From NCBI RefSeq assembly GCF_014898815.1, contig NW_026515468.1, positions 1,550,001 through 1,614,000 of the forward strand: a stretch of 64,000 nucleotides of DNA, read 5' to 3'. The notes beneath the pieces are model-generated. The model did no database searches. It had not been told where the DNA came from and saw nothing but the letters and a program-made list of their open reading frames with translations. The position numbers and the translations under genes are program-made. Of this stretch, positions 13,895 through 26,480 are shown piece by piece; positions within the stretch are counted from its first letter, which is position 1; the number at the start of each line of letters is the position of its first letter. The DNA comes from Panonychus citri (Eukaryota; Arthropoda; Arachnida; Trombidiformes; Tetranychidae).

Positions 13895-15182
13895 AATGAA
13901 ACAATAATTATTATATTTTTAAGGCCACTAAATAATAATATTGATGTTAGATAATAACACATTTTTATTTCAACTACTGTAATTGATTAGGGTTACAATT
14001 AAGGTTTTAATCATCATTTGCATCCTCATCATGCTATTGGCATCGATGATGATGATAGACAAGATCAAGATTAAGTCTGAAAGGAGATAATGATTAGTTT
14101 AAAGATGGAAAGAAGCCTTTTAAAAGTAAGAAGAGGTTGAGAAATTAAGTTGATGCTGATGGTGATGAGATAATAGCATAAGGCAGATGTTGAGTAATAT
14201 AAATGTAAACAATTAACTTGTAATTATCATTATCGAGATTAACAATTAACAATTAATAAATAAATCACGAGGAGAAAAGCGCCATCTCTTGTTCGGCTGC
14301 AAATGTGCGCGAATTCATCAATTAAGTGAACACTAGATGGCGATACGATCTTAATTTGAATTCTGTTTTTTTGAAGCGGGAGAATTGAAATTGTCTAATA
14401 ATCGAAATTCTTTTGTGTTCAAATATTTTTTTGCAATTCGAAAGTACCAATAATTAACACTAAATGACATATTGACACATGAAATCACTTTATACAATCG
14501 TTTTGGCTGAAATTAATAAAAAATAAGAATTTAAATGTAAACATGAACGAACTCGTTAACCACAAAATCAGGTGGAACAGAAAAGCTCGTAAGTAGTGAA
14601 ATCGAATGGTTCATTCATTAATTTTGCACGAAATTTGTGACAGATCGGTTGCTCCTTTTCCTAGAATCATATTTGATAAGATAAGATATCAATTGAAACT
14701 TTTCAACGAGCTGATCAATTTAATTGGTATGTCAATCATTTTTCATTCTCGAAATTTTCATTATTTCTTACAATTCCGATTTGTTTTTTTTTACATTCTC
14801 TTTATTGTGACAGAAACTTGAAAATAAGAATCATCATGCACCATGTGAAGATATAACCATCATGTCTCAAGGAATACAAATAGATCAGATACTCATTCAC
14901 TATATGAAATGTAACATTCGTCAGGGAGCTCAAAGTGAAGCCTCAACTGACATGATCGTGGGTGATTCAAGTATCGGTGAGAAGAAATTAGAAAATCAAT
15001 AAGAATCAACGAAAACAGATGAGCATTTATGAACTTAATTAGACCATTGGACAAAAGGAATGGACATTGGAAGAATAAATACTAGAAAACGACTATTATC
15101 AATTTCATATGGTAAATAAATCGGATTAAATTAACTAATATGATAACTTTAGGATTAAACGAATTGGGTGATAATTGAAACA
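13895..15182. other. non-coding stretch with CGCCATCT motifs
   Basis: No supportable gene. Two CGCCATCT/AGATGGCG cores about 55 bp apart in opposite orientation (14279-14289 and 14335-14343) echo the cluster upstream of the first duplication copy. The 71-codon frame at 14606-14821 has no recognisable features. Confidence 0.4.
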
Positions 15183-15353
15183 ATGAAGTCAATTCCAACG
15201 AGAGCTTATAAAGTGATTTTCCAACAACTGATTGTTTCGTGTTTCATATGCACAACAAGCACAGCGCAATTTGATCCTAAGAGCCGATCGAAGATTTCTT
15301 CGGGTCTCTTTTTAAAAATCGATAGAGTTCAGCTTTTTCCTCGTAATTCGTAA
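15183..15353 (+). CDS. possible small secreted peptide (56 aa), unrecognised
   Basis: An ATG frame of 56 codons. It starts with a basic stretch (MKSIPTRAYK), then a hydrophobic run VIFQQLIVSCFICTTSTA ending in small residues, then a charged, Ser/Lys-rich tail. That layout resembles a signal peptide. There is no family match I can name and no supporting splice context. The frame is short enough to be chance, and it ends next to a degenerate antisense coding remnant, so it may be part of the same old element read on the wrong strand. Confidence 0.18.
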   Translation: MKSIPTRAYKVIFQQLIVSCFICTTSTAQFDPKSRSKISSGLFLKIDRVQLFPRNS

Positions 15354-15376
15354 GAGCTTCGTTTCATTTCAAGGTC

Positions 15377-15930
15377 TTAAAAAAAATGTTTCGACCATTT
15401 CTCTTTTCCTTTCCTTTTACCTTTCACAGTGGAACCTTTTGCAGCATCCTTTATGTTGATCTTATTTCGGTCACTGAATTCTGGTGTAAACTTGGCGACA
15501 TCCATTTCCTTAATCTTCAAGGCATAATTACCAACGAGATAACAACAGAACTTTAAAAGATCCGTCCCTCCAATCTTCGAACAAGCTTGGAAGAAATCGT
15601 TAAATGATTCGAATTGGGTCGGATCTATTGAAGTTAATGATCGATTCTGATCCAATTGAACCACTTGGCGATGAGCTCTATGAGTCCAATTCAGTTCGTT
15701 TTCGTTTATTACGAGTTATAATGATGGTCACTTCTTCGAGTACGAGTACGAGTCTTCCATTATGGAAATGATGAAATAATCGGCTGATCTTTGACTGGTT
15801 CAACTTCAACGATTGATTGATCTTCCACGGTCAGAGAATTTTCAACAGAAACAGAGCCAACCTCTCGACAACGACCACGACGATGGTCAGAAATACGACT
15901 TGAGGTAATAAGGCTTTTGGTAGGAACCAT
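15377..15930 (-). pseudogene. degenerate two-part coding remnant, gag-like in composition
   Basis: Two minus-strand frames lie head to tail. One has 56 codons from an ATG at 15930 to a TAA at 15760, with an Arg/Ser-rich start and an acidic Glu/Val-rich end. After about 95 bases with stops comes a 95-codon frame (15377-15664). That second part has a probable alpha-helical segment (QFESFNDFFQACSKIG) and a strongly basic end (KGKRKGKEKW). Base composition is less AT-biased than the surroundings, suggesting real coding origin. The basic tail and broken frame suggest an old retroelement or other mobile-element protein, but I do not recognise the family; a spliced host gene is the alternative. Confidence 0.3.
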
Positions 15931-18900
15931 TGTCGAAGTATAAAATAAGTAAATGAAAATTTTACGAAACCGTTTTCTCTTTTATGTAATGAAATAGAAA
16001 TGAAATTTATTATAAAAAGTTATTCAATTGATCCGGAACTTGAATGATCAACATGCTCACGATTAATATCTTGAAGTTTAATCAATAACTCACACAACTA
16101 TTGATAATAAATCAATGATTTGACCTACTGGGAGATTATTAAATTATCCTTGGATTTTATAATGAGATTTGAAGATGTTTAAACATTTGACTAATTATTT
16201 ATGTCACTTATATAAATTGTAACGAATTAACTAATTTACTTACCGGTTGTCTAATATCCTTTATGCAATTGAGATGTTGATTAAACTCCTGTTACTGACA
16301 GGATAATATTTCGCATCTATGTATTAATGAGAGGCCAATTAGTTAAGGTTAATTATCATCAATTAATTTTCCCTGTAAACTGGTGACCTGTTAATGGAAA
16401 CAATGAAAAGTGAATTGAAAATTGTTGAGGCAAAACAATTAAGATACTTTATCATCATAATCAATATACAATGAACAAAAAAAGGTTTTAACCTTCATCA
16501 AGATCAAATTGCTTCCATTTTGCGAGTGATTAACTTGTTTTGACCATTGGTCAATTTACTTGAATTAATAATCAATGGAAGTGAGATTACAATGATAATT
16601 ATTATTTTGCTTCGTAAGTTGAAATGGTTGGACTGGGACATTGAACATCCAAAAGGATTAATCAACTGAAAGTAATCACAAAATCACCATTATAATGGTG
16701 ATGAGCAACAATTTAAAATTAATTAATTGTTAACCAAAACAAATTCACTGGAATGGAACATGAGAAGCTGTTAATCTATTTAATTGTTGTATTTTGACTT
16801 GAATTACCTTAAGACTCAAATGGAAAACAAATAGTTATCTTGATAAGATTATTACTTTGGTTTCTCATAATAATTTGTTATCATGTTTTCATGATAACAA
16901 TTGCGGATTTTTATGAGTTTGAATGATAATGAATCTTTATGAACCAATCACAATGCCAACAAAATAACTCATTCAACACATTTTCAGACTCAAGAGATTA
17001 ACTTGAAATAATGAAATATTAATATGAATTTTCAGATACTCTTTATCAGAATAACAATAACATAATTACGGTTTTTTTCATCCAGAATTAAAATTTCTCT
17101 TCTTTTTTTCTGTTTATTTTTCTATCATTTGAATCGAAATCAACTTGTAAATTTTGCTTTTTCTACTAATTTGGAGCAAAACATCAGAAATGAAATAATA
17201 TGACAGCAAAGTTACATAGGAGTTAATGTTGATTTCTCTGTGATAAAATCTAACCGTCAATGAGATGAATTTGTAATTAGTAGAGCTCAGGATTGAGTTC
17301 TTGGAATACTATCAAGTCAATGAAAATGAGAATAACTTTCGAAACCAAGTAACACATTGTTCAGGTAGATGGACTGTTGTTGCGATGTTTTTATGTTAAA
17401 TGTTGAATTAGGATGGAAAGTAATTACAAGAAGAAATGACAAGAGTGATGATTTGGAAGATAAAAGAGATTATCATGATTGGATAAGCATTTTTCTGACC
17501 AATTTCATGGTGAATGTTGTGATTTCCAGGCTGTTCAATGTTAATCAGAATAAAACAAAAAAGGATAAAAATAAAATAAAAGCTATTTGATGTATCAAAA
17601 GTTGAGTCTTACGAATAGGAAATGAAAATCGAGATGAAGATTAGGAAGAGGAAGAGAATAGAAATCGAGGGATAAGGATGACAGAAGATGATGTAGATGA
17701 TATTCTCTGTTCCATCTCAATGTTTGTGTCTAATGTTTTTAAGGAATTTGATTGCAAACCTTTTTTTCTCTCTGTCGGTTGACAAACGAAAGAAGAGAAG
17801 CAAAATTTCATAGATGAAAAAAGAAGATGACGAAATAAGAAAATGAGAAAGAATCAGGGGAATAAGTCCTTGGTAATTGTACGATGTCACTGAATAGTTG
17901 GAACTCTGATATGTGAGAAGAAAATGAAAAAGTTTCATGAGAAAAAATCATCTCTCTCAACATACCTCGTATATCATTGAGAAGATGAAGTTGGAAGATG
18001 CTGCACCCGTAAGATAAAATAAGCAAAAAACTATCTCTCTTTTCATTCATTATCATCCTCATCTTCATCTTCATCATCACCATCATCGTTAACTCTGTCT
18101 ATCTTAACCATAGTTAAGAAAACCTCAAGAGTTAGTTGAGTAACAAAATCTAATATTGAAATAATCTTGTAAAAACAACAAATTGTAATTCAAATCGTTT
18201 TGCATTTCTAAATATTAATAAATTCAGAATGAAACTGAATCTAAATCAATGAGCTTGAATTAATGTATCTGTAAAATAAAACTAAAAACTTGTTAATAGA
18301 TTGAATAACCAAAGTGAATTTGGATCATTAATTATCTGCAGCAATTAAAATGATTGAAAATTAATACAAGTATGACAATGGCTGGAAAAACAGCATGAAG
18401 ACTTGATTGTAATTAAAAACACTTTACAATCAACGATAATAATATTGTTACCAAGTGAATTTTCAGTGAAAAATTGGCTTAACTCGTCACCAATTTGATT
18501 GTTATACAAAATGATTACGTTGATAGACTTTATAATTATGATGATCGGTTTGTATTCCCATTTGAATTTAATCGTTTGCTTGTTTCATCAGAATCATTTT
18601 CATATATTATTCATCTCATGATAAACTGATCATGAAGATGATGGAATGATCACTCAATTCATTGGATTTGGACTTTACGATGACCCTTAACTTGAGATGA
18701 TTTCTTATGGTTTGGACACAAAGATGAAGATTCTTAAGACTGGAAACGAATTGTTGTTCATCATGAAAAGAGAAGCGAACAGAACTTTTAATTGAAAATG
18801 TTCTCATGGTGATCATCATTTCTTACCAACCTTTTCACCGTAATCATTTCATCTGAAACTTCTCATTCTCTTGTTCATCATTTAATCTTTTTCTTCATTC

Positions 18901-21900
18901 ATTTCATCAAAATTTCCTTCTAAATTATCATTCTTATCATCTTAACTTACATAATGACATTTTTCTAACCATGGAAGATAATAATTCTTCATATTCCTTT
19001 ATCCTTTGACTTTCATGGTTCTTCTCAGTTTTATTTCAGGAAGACTCTGAATACTTTCCTAGTGGTGTGGATATTGTGCTCACCTAATAATGATGAAATT
19101 CAATTCATGGTCAATACTTATTTTTAGATATTTGATTACATGAGTATACGAGATTTAATGATTCATCCATTAAATTACTTAAATGAAGAAGTTGAATCGA
19201 AGAAGCTGAACAGTTTTTCATGATAAGTATCATGGAAAAATCGTTCTAACCTAAAGATCAATACAAATATTTAGACATTGAACTAAACTTTACCAATTTA
19301 TTAAATTTAATTTCTTTAGGTGATTGTTGATTTTCAGGTTTTCAAATGATAAATTTTTAAAAGCTGAAAGACTAAAGTCGAACCATTGGTTTCATGAGAA
19401 CTCAGAAAAATGCTGAAAATTGTGGAAACATTTTCACTTCGTCTGTTCATTCATTTACAGATATTCATCTTTATTATGTAAAATCTTCAGGCTATGAGAT
19501 AGGATTTCTATTGGAAAACAAAGCCCTCCAGGTGAAGTCTCCCCTTGTTAGAAGTTGTCTTTTTGTTTCTCAGTTAAGTAAATACATCATTCTGTTTATT
19601 ATTTACTTTCTTATAATAAGGTAGACAAGCTGAACTTTGTCAACAATATTATAATCTCTTATTTATGTAACGATGGATTTAAGATATTTGATCGAACTTT
19701 TTATCAAACTTTAATTCGAGACTATTTTAGTATCGATAAAGTTAATATATTAATCAATTTGCTCATCGATACGTCACCTTTACGGTAACAGTTGAGGAAG
19801 TAGAAATCTATGGTCTCATAGATTAGATTTGGTCTACTTAATCTATTTTTGATCTTGATTTTAATCTATGATTTAATTTGCTATCGTGATAACGATTAGA
19901 ATGAAACGAGTTAGAAATGATTGATTAACTGTTAATCAACATCTAAACAAAAATCTATTTATCGACTTATTAACAGAGACGATAATCTCAACCGTTAACG
20001 TGCAGTTTTACACTTTGAAAAGCATCAATTTGAGCATGATAATGATGATGATAAAAGATGATAATTATTATAATGGTGATATGAAACATGAGTAACTCCC
20101 TGAAGGTATAAATGAAAAGGTGGATAAAAACTGAGTAAAAAACAGTTACCAGAAAACAACATTATGATTCAATCGGAAAAGTTTCATCAATGTTCATCAC
20201 TTTATTCACTAATGATGTAACCTCATACACCACGAAGGTGAAATCAATTCATAAGGTGTGGTTGCAAGATATTATTATCTATGTCATGACAGGATAAAAA
20301 AACAGAATTCTGAAAAAGTTTCAGGGAAAATCGTGTAGATTCTGATGAACATCTAATCATTTACGGAAGATAATGATATTCAAAATTCTTGTTTATTTTA
20401 TCAATATTTCCCAGTTATAATATTCGCAATGATTTAGTTGTTCCAGCAAATTCTCAATAAGATCAAGCTTAGAACTGGATTAATCTCCAAGTGATTATAA
20501 TGACACTTAAAGATTATTAATCTTGAATTTTCAATTTTTTCTTTTCCTTCAATTTGTTATCTTCTGTTAACTCATTTCATTTATCTTTTCTTTTATTTCC
20601 TTTTTTATCACCATAATTTTTTATTCAACAAAATGTCAACCAATTGTTTCTGAGTATTCAGAGTTTCCTTCCCGGTAAAGTCACACACCAATGGAATCAT
20701 TTTTTTCTCAACATTTCCATGTTTACTTCTCGGTGTATTGATAGTAAAAAATAAGCATAAATCATCAGAGTGTTTAATGATTATCCTTTTTTTATTCAGT
20801 CTTTGGATGAATAATGTTGATGTGAAAAGTTTCCTCTAGTTTGATAAGGAGAGAAAACCTCATCTTATTATTTCTCATATTGTCTTCTTATTGTAATCAA
20901 CTGTCAAGTTAAGTGTTTCAAGTTGATTACTAGAACTTTGGGTTAATGTTTTCATGATTCATTTTCGCCATGAATATAACTGTTGTGCTGTGGCAGCTCC
21001 TACCTGAGTTCTTCCAGAATAATAATACAACAAAGTTAAATATTTACATAGATTAGCATTGAAAATGATACTTCTCATGCTAAATTGTATCTAATAAATG
21101 ACAACTCATTTGTATATTAACCAGGTAATCATCTTAATGAACATCAAATGAGTTAATTGCATCCAAAATTAAAGTTGATTCATTTTTTTTGTGAATACAG
21201 ATTCACTTTTACTGTTAATCGATTAGTAATGTCAGAAAATTGATCATAATCTTGATCATATTAACAAGATAACTTGTCAAGAATTGAATTCAACTAATGA
21301 TAATTTATTGGTTTACTCAAATAGATACTGTGAATGTTATGTAGTAACAATGAAGGTTAATTGTTTGATGAATTTTATCGTGATAAAACAATTGTGATAT
21401 TATAATAACTATAATGGCCATTATGGTTATTATAATAATCATTATTGCACCGGTGCAATAATGTTGATGAAGACACAAAAAATTAATGATAAATGAGAGC
21501 CTTTGACTATTATGGCGATAATTTCATTCCCATGATCCTGAAAAACTAAACAAAAACACGAAACTTCAATACTCATTTGTATTTATATCGATTTTTACAA
21601 AATAATTCAATTTACTTATTGAATTTTTCACCAATTATTTTTCATAATTAAGATAATTACAAACTAATCATCGATTTCATTTAATGTATTCACGAATTGA
21701 TTGACAATCAAATTCATTTATTGCTATTTTTGTTTTCATTTCCATTGAATTTCAGACACAAGGAGATCTTACTTATAATTCAATTTCAGATGAATACTCA
21801 GAACACTATAAGTGATTAAATATTCGTTTCACCCGAATAAGATAAACACCATATAGTAGATATTGGACATTATGAATGTTTTTATGGGAATTCTCTAGTT

Positions 21901-24692
21901 ATAAAAGTGATTGAAAATATTAATATTTGTTGAAAGAATCACAACAAAATTGAAGCAGAAAATTCAATCAGCAGAACCAATTATATTTGCGGTTTTCTAA
22001 ATTACGATTGTTATTATTAGATTAATCACTTAAGTCATCAAAATATGAAATAATTGATTAACTTGATGAATAATCTATATTACATATTTACACTTGATAG
22101 CGTAAGCAAAACAAAGTTTCTGGTGAATAAGCCTCGGTTACTAATACGAACTTATTTGTACATTAGGTGGAACTGATTGGATTAATCGCAACTTTTGATC
22201 TTATTAATGGAAAGAGACTGTGCATGTAATACGTTTCATGGTCTATGTTCAGAGGTATGAATAGAAATGAAAATTTCTTCTTAGAATTTGAATTTCTTTC
22301 AATTTAATATCCAGGTAATCGAGATAATTCCCCGGTTTATTTTGACAGCAGATTTAAAGTTAACTGAGATTCATTAAGTTGACGATTAATGAGTGAAATT
22401 AACGATAATCGTTGATTTCCAAGAGAAAAAACTTAATTGTGACGAGTTTAATTTTCTGCAAAAAAAGTTTCCAGTCGGAAAAGTTGATGAGCCGTTTAAG
22501 AAGAGTTAAAAATGTCAACATGATCTCAAGGAAAACGGTTAATGGATTAAGACCTATGATCTTTTGTGAATTAAGTAAATTCATAGTTGGAGGTTGATTA
22601 TCTTATTAATATTATGTTCAATGAGTTTGTGATTAATGTCGACGATTTAAAAAGAATGGACTAATTGTTAAAGACAAAGAAAAAGAGACAATATTTATTC
22701 TGTAACTGAAGGAAAAGTTGAAGAAAAGAAAAGAACTTTTCGAACTTTCGAATTCATTACTTCGATTGTTCTATTCCATCATGTTTGCAATGTGAGATAT
22801 TTGCTCTTTAGCTTCCTGATTGTTTATCATCACTTGGAAATCTCTTTGGTACATAACATGAAATATCTTAAATACACTTTTTCTTGTTGTTTCCTTTTCC
22901 TTTTAAACTGTTTGTCTACAGTAGATCTCAGGTTTGTTTTACTTTGATTGAGATTCAAGGTTCATATCTAAAGAAATGAATCTCACGAGATTCAAACGAT
23001 CAAATTAATCGCGAGTTTGATTACCGTTAAGTTTTATGTTCGTCTTGTTTTATATCCATTGTCTTCCTGATGATTGATTGTTTATTAATCATTTTTGATT
23101 CGATTCAGATTTCTTTTTTCTCTTAACTTTTCATGGTCACTTAGACGTTAAATCGTCGGATCAAAGATTCAAATATCAAAAGAAACAGCGGAATAATAAT
23201 CTTGCCGATATCATTTGGTCACAATCAAGTGAAAATCTTTGATTGATATCGAAGAAAATAATGAGTCCAAAATTAACGGATTCTTAATCATTCTTACTTT
23301 TCGCATGTTCAGCATCATGAATATCACCCACCATCTTAACTATCATGTTATTAGACTTTTCCAGTTATTTTCTGCTTTTCTTTTTTTTTCTCTGTCAATT
23401 TACATTCGGAATAATATGATGTTCGCCTTGAACTGAAATTAGTTGAGCAAAGACTTCACTTTACCCATGAAGGACAAAACACTCAGAATCTTCATGAAAT
23501 TTATCTCGTCTCTTCAGTAATCAGATATATTTAGTGATTTTTAATCATTTGCAAAAACAATATGATTATAACCTGGGCCACAAGTCGTACTCAAGATGCT
23601 GTTTCTGCCATTTTCATGATAACTGAATTGAAATGATGCCAGAAAAAAGTGAATTTTAAATTGCCTACGTAAAAATTCATGATGTATTCATAGTTACATT
23701 CATTTCTTGGCTTGAACTTCATGTCTACATTTAAACCAGGAAAAAATGATTTACTTAATTTGTCACCTTTATTGAGATTCTTGATTGTCATTGAAACAAT
23801 TAAAATCATAACCCAAATCATGAAAAATTCAAATAAATGAATGAAATCAAAACGAAACAAATAAATTGTAATCAATTTTGCTACAAACTATCAAATAATT
23901 ATCATGTAATAACTACAATTATCGTTTATGGCAAATTAATTATTTAATCAGTGAAACCAAATTGATTGACGTTCCATCTTAACAATCAACATAATCTTTG
24001 ATTATCAGTTGATGAAAATGATCAAAGTTTCAAAAATGATTCTCAATGTTAATAGTAACTCAAATTTTCTGTTCATTATTTTCTTATTGAAGATATATCA
24101 TTATTATTTATTAGTCATAATATCATTGAGTTATGATCATTATCGTAATTTAATTGTTATTATTGTAAATTATCATTATTACAGTGATTTGTTTCATCTT
24201 CAAGGCGAAATTATTATAACTTGATATTAATAGAAACAAGGATTAGATTGTATTTCAAAGGAAAACAAGATTGACCACAAATGAACAGAATCGATAATCA
24301 CATCATCGTTATTATATTATTACTATAATTATAATTGTTATTATTTATGTTTCTCAATGAAAAAAAAGGATTATACAGAAAAGGAAGAAAATAAAAACAA
24401 GGATTTAGTTATTAACGTGATTCAATTGGTAATCAAAGCGTTTCAATGTTCAATGGATTCGAGGATTAACCCGTTCGTCGTTCATTAGTCGCCATTGAAC
24501 AGTTTCAATCATCTGTCTTAACGTTTGAATGCTGATTCAATTCGAACCATTTTGTTCACCATTCATAGTTAAATCATTGATTATAAATTAATAAAATAAT
24601 AATAAATTAATCGGTTGTTGGTTCATAAGCCACTTTTTGATTAAATTTTAATTGTTATCCAATCAAGTTTGATGAAATTTAATCGATCAATT
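15931..24692. other. gene-free AT-rich stretch
   Basis: About 8.8 kb without a supportable gene. Short frames (for example 17369-17590, 17808-18086, 23591-23875) are lysine/isoleucine/phenylalanine-rich and look like chance frames in AT-rich DNA. Perfect palindromes occur at 16683-16702 (ATCACCATTA and its complement) and at 21440-21463. Confidence 0.45.
21398..21463. repeat. two adjacent palindromes
   Basis: Positions 21398-21437 form a 40-bp palindrome centred on GGCC with a single non-Watson-Crick pair (T21410/G21425). Two bases further on, 21440-21463 is a perfect 24-bp palindrome centred on ACCGGT. Either could extrude as a cruciform. No gene adjoins them. Confidence 0.9.
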
Positions 24693-26480
24693 TCAACCAG
24701 GAACACTATTCATTTCCCTTGTATTCTGGTCAATTTCAACCATATTTGAACTATTTGATTCTGATCTCATGTTTTGTGCTAAAGAATTGGTGTTACTTTT
24801 GTCTGGATTATCTGTTTCAATATCGTTAACATTTATTACATTGTTAACACTGTTGAAAGAGTTGTTGTTGACTGTCAATGTATTGTTGTTATGATTAACT
24901 GGAGTTGTTGTTGTCGGTGTGTTGTTAAGATTGTAATTACTGTTTGGCCGACCGAAATCAAAGCCACTTCCAGGTAATCCAACTCGAGAGATTCGAGGTG
25001 ATGCTGATCCTCGAGACTTTGAGTCACTTGATACTGATAGAAATTCATTGAACCTTTTATCTGATGAGGTTGAATACCCAATTGTTGTTGCATTTGAAGG
25101 ATAAAGTGTTTGTTGGTAAGATTGTAATCGAGAAAGTCGACCCTTGATACAGGGACAGAAAAGCTGAACGAATGTGCGTCGATACTTTTGACTGAGCAGT
25201 GAATAAAGGACAAAGTTTCCTGCGGCGTTAACGGCCACTAAAAAGTTGAAAATATTGTTCAGAGCGATATGCAGATGATATTCATTGGTGTTTCTCTTGA
25301 ATTCTCGAACAGATGAATAGATCAACATGATCGCTGTTGGGGATTGGCAACACAAAAAAAGCACCACAACTGAGATTAACATTATCGTTATTTTAGTCTC
25401 TTGGGCAGTTGAATGGTCAATCTTGCCCCCTGATGTCCCACCACCACCGCCTGTTGATGTAACACCATTACGACCTAACCTTGGACTTGGATCAGGATCA
25501 GTTTTGGCGACTGTTGAATAGGCAGTTGTGATCTTTGACTGGGTCATATCAGCGCGCGCTCTTCGTGATAGTTGAACTGATCTGATGAGAAAAGCATTGA
25601 AAAAGGCCAATAATGTTAATGGAAGGAAAGTGAACAGCACTGACGTTGTCCAATAATACACTGTTTTGTACATTTTATTTTTACCAAAATCGGAATAAAG
25701 AACATCGATTCGTGTTGAATTATCCACTGTACTCAACTTTTCAACAATAATCCATTCAAAGGGTGTTGGTAACACATAAGTAAAACAGATAATGAACACG
25801 GCAAGAATGACCTTCTTGGCTCGAGCCTCGGTACAAATGACTTTACCACGAATCGGATGAGTAACAACGATGAACCTTTCAAAGGTAAATGTCACCGTTA
25901 ACCAGACTGATATGTTGGAACAACCATCAACAATCATTAAACTGAATGGATAGAAAACCCAATAGTAATAAAAGTTTGAATGATCTGCATCAGGATAATG
26001 TTTAAGGGAAAGGATGAAGAAAAATATAAGATACATCATGTCGATTGATGCTAAGGCAGCGAGATAAAAATTTGTTGAGCTTCTCATGCGACGTCGAGTC
26101 ATGATAACTATTGTCATTGAATTTCCAATCACACCGATGATCATAACCAATGGAACAAGAATCCGCTGTATCCAGAAACGAGATCTATCACGAAACTCAA
26201 TGTAAGATGGATTCACGGATGAAATCAATGAAGATGACGAGGTTGTTGTTGTTGATTGTGATGATAAATTAGCTTCACTTGTTAAATATGATGTCAAGTT
26301 AAAAGTTTCACCACCAAGATAACCTTCACTTGAAAGGTTAGTTGAAAGTGACGAAGTTAATTGGGAGGCAAGAAATGAGGTAAACTGAGCTATTGGATGA
26401 TAATCATCCGTTGACAATGATGATGATGTGAATGATGAGGAAGATGATGAGAGGTCAGTATAAGGATGTGATGATTTCAT
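24693..26480 (-). CDS. rhodopsin-like (class A) neuropeptide-type GPCR, intronless
   Basis: One uninterrupted 595-aa frame encodes a seven-helix receptor of the plasma membrane. The first ~100 residues are Ser/Thr-rich with several N-glycosylation sequons, as in an extracellular N-terminus. Approximate helices: TM1 104-126 (VIGNSMTIVIM), TM2 138-158, TM3 178-203, TM4 222-240, TM5 273-298, TM6 363-386, TM7 402-428. Intracellular loop 3 is long and Gly/Ser-rich, and a ~165-residue Asn/Ser-rich tail follows. TM3 ends ERF rather than DRY, TM6 has CCQSP in place of CWxP, and TM7 has NFVLY in place of NPxxY. These deviations, with TPFEW after TM4 and VYYW before TM5, suggest the FMRFamide-receptor-like/orphan peptide receptor group; the ligand is unknown. 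Start chosen at the first ATG, just before the Ser-rich N-terminus. An ATTAAA-type polyadenylation candidate lies at 24647-24652. Strong for GPCR, modest for subgroup. Confidence 0.9.
   Translation of the reverse strand: MKSSHPYTDLSSSSSSFTSSSLSTDDYHPIAQFTSFLASQLTSSLSTNLSSEGYLGGETFNLTSYLTSEANLSSQSTTTTSSSSLISSVNPSYIEFRDRSRFWIQRILVPLVMIIGVIGNSMTIVIMTRRRMRSSTNFYLAALASIDMMYLIFFFILSLKHYPDADHSNFYYYWVFYPFSLMIVDGCSNISVWLTVTFTFERFIVVTHPIRGKVICTEARAKKVILAVFIICFTYVLPTPFEWIIVEKLSTVDNSTRIDVLYSDFGKNKMYKTVYYWTTSVLFTFLPLTLLAFFNAFLIRSVQLSRRARADMTQSKITTAYSTVAKTDPDPSPRLGRNGVTSTGGGGGTSGGKIDHSTAQETKITIMLISVVVLFLCCQSPTAIMLIYSSVREFKRNTNEYHLHIALNNIFNFLVAVNAAGNFVLYSLLSQKYRRTFVQLFCPCIKGRLSRLQSYQQTLYPSNATTIGYSTSSDKRFNEFLSVSSDSKSRGSASPRISRVGLPGSGFDFGRPNSNYNLNNTPTTTTPVNHNNNTLTVNNNSFNSVNNVINVNDIETDNPDKSNTNSLAQNMRSESNSSNMVEIDQNTREMNSVPG

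Noticed and set aside
25327..25521. 64-codon frame antisense to the GPCR
   Set aside because: A shadow of the receptor's third intracellular loop.
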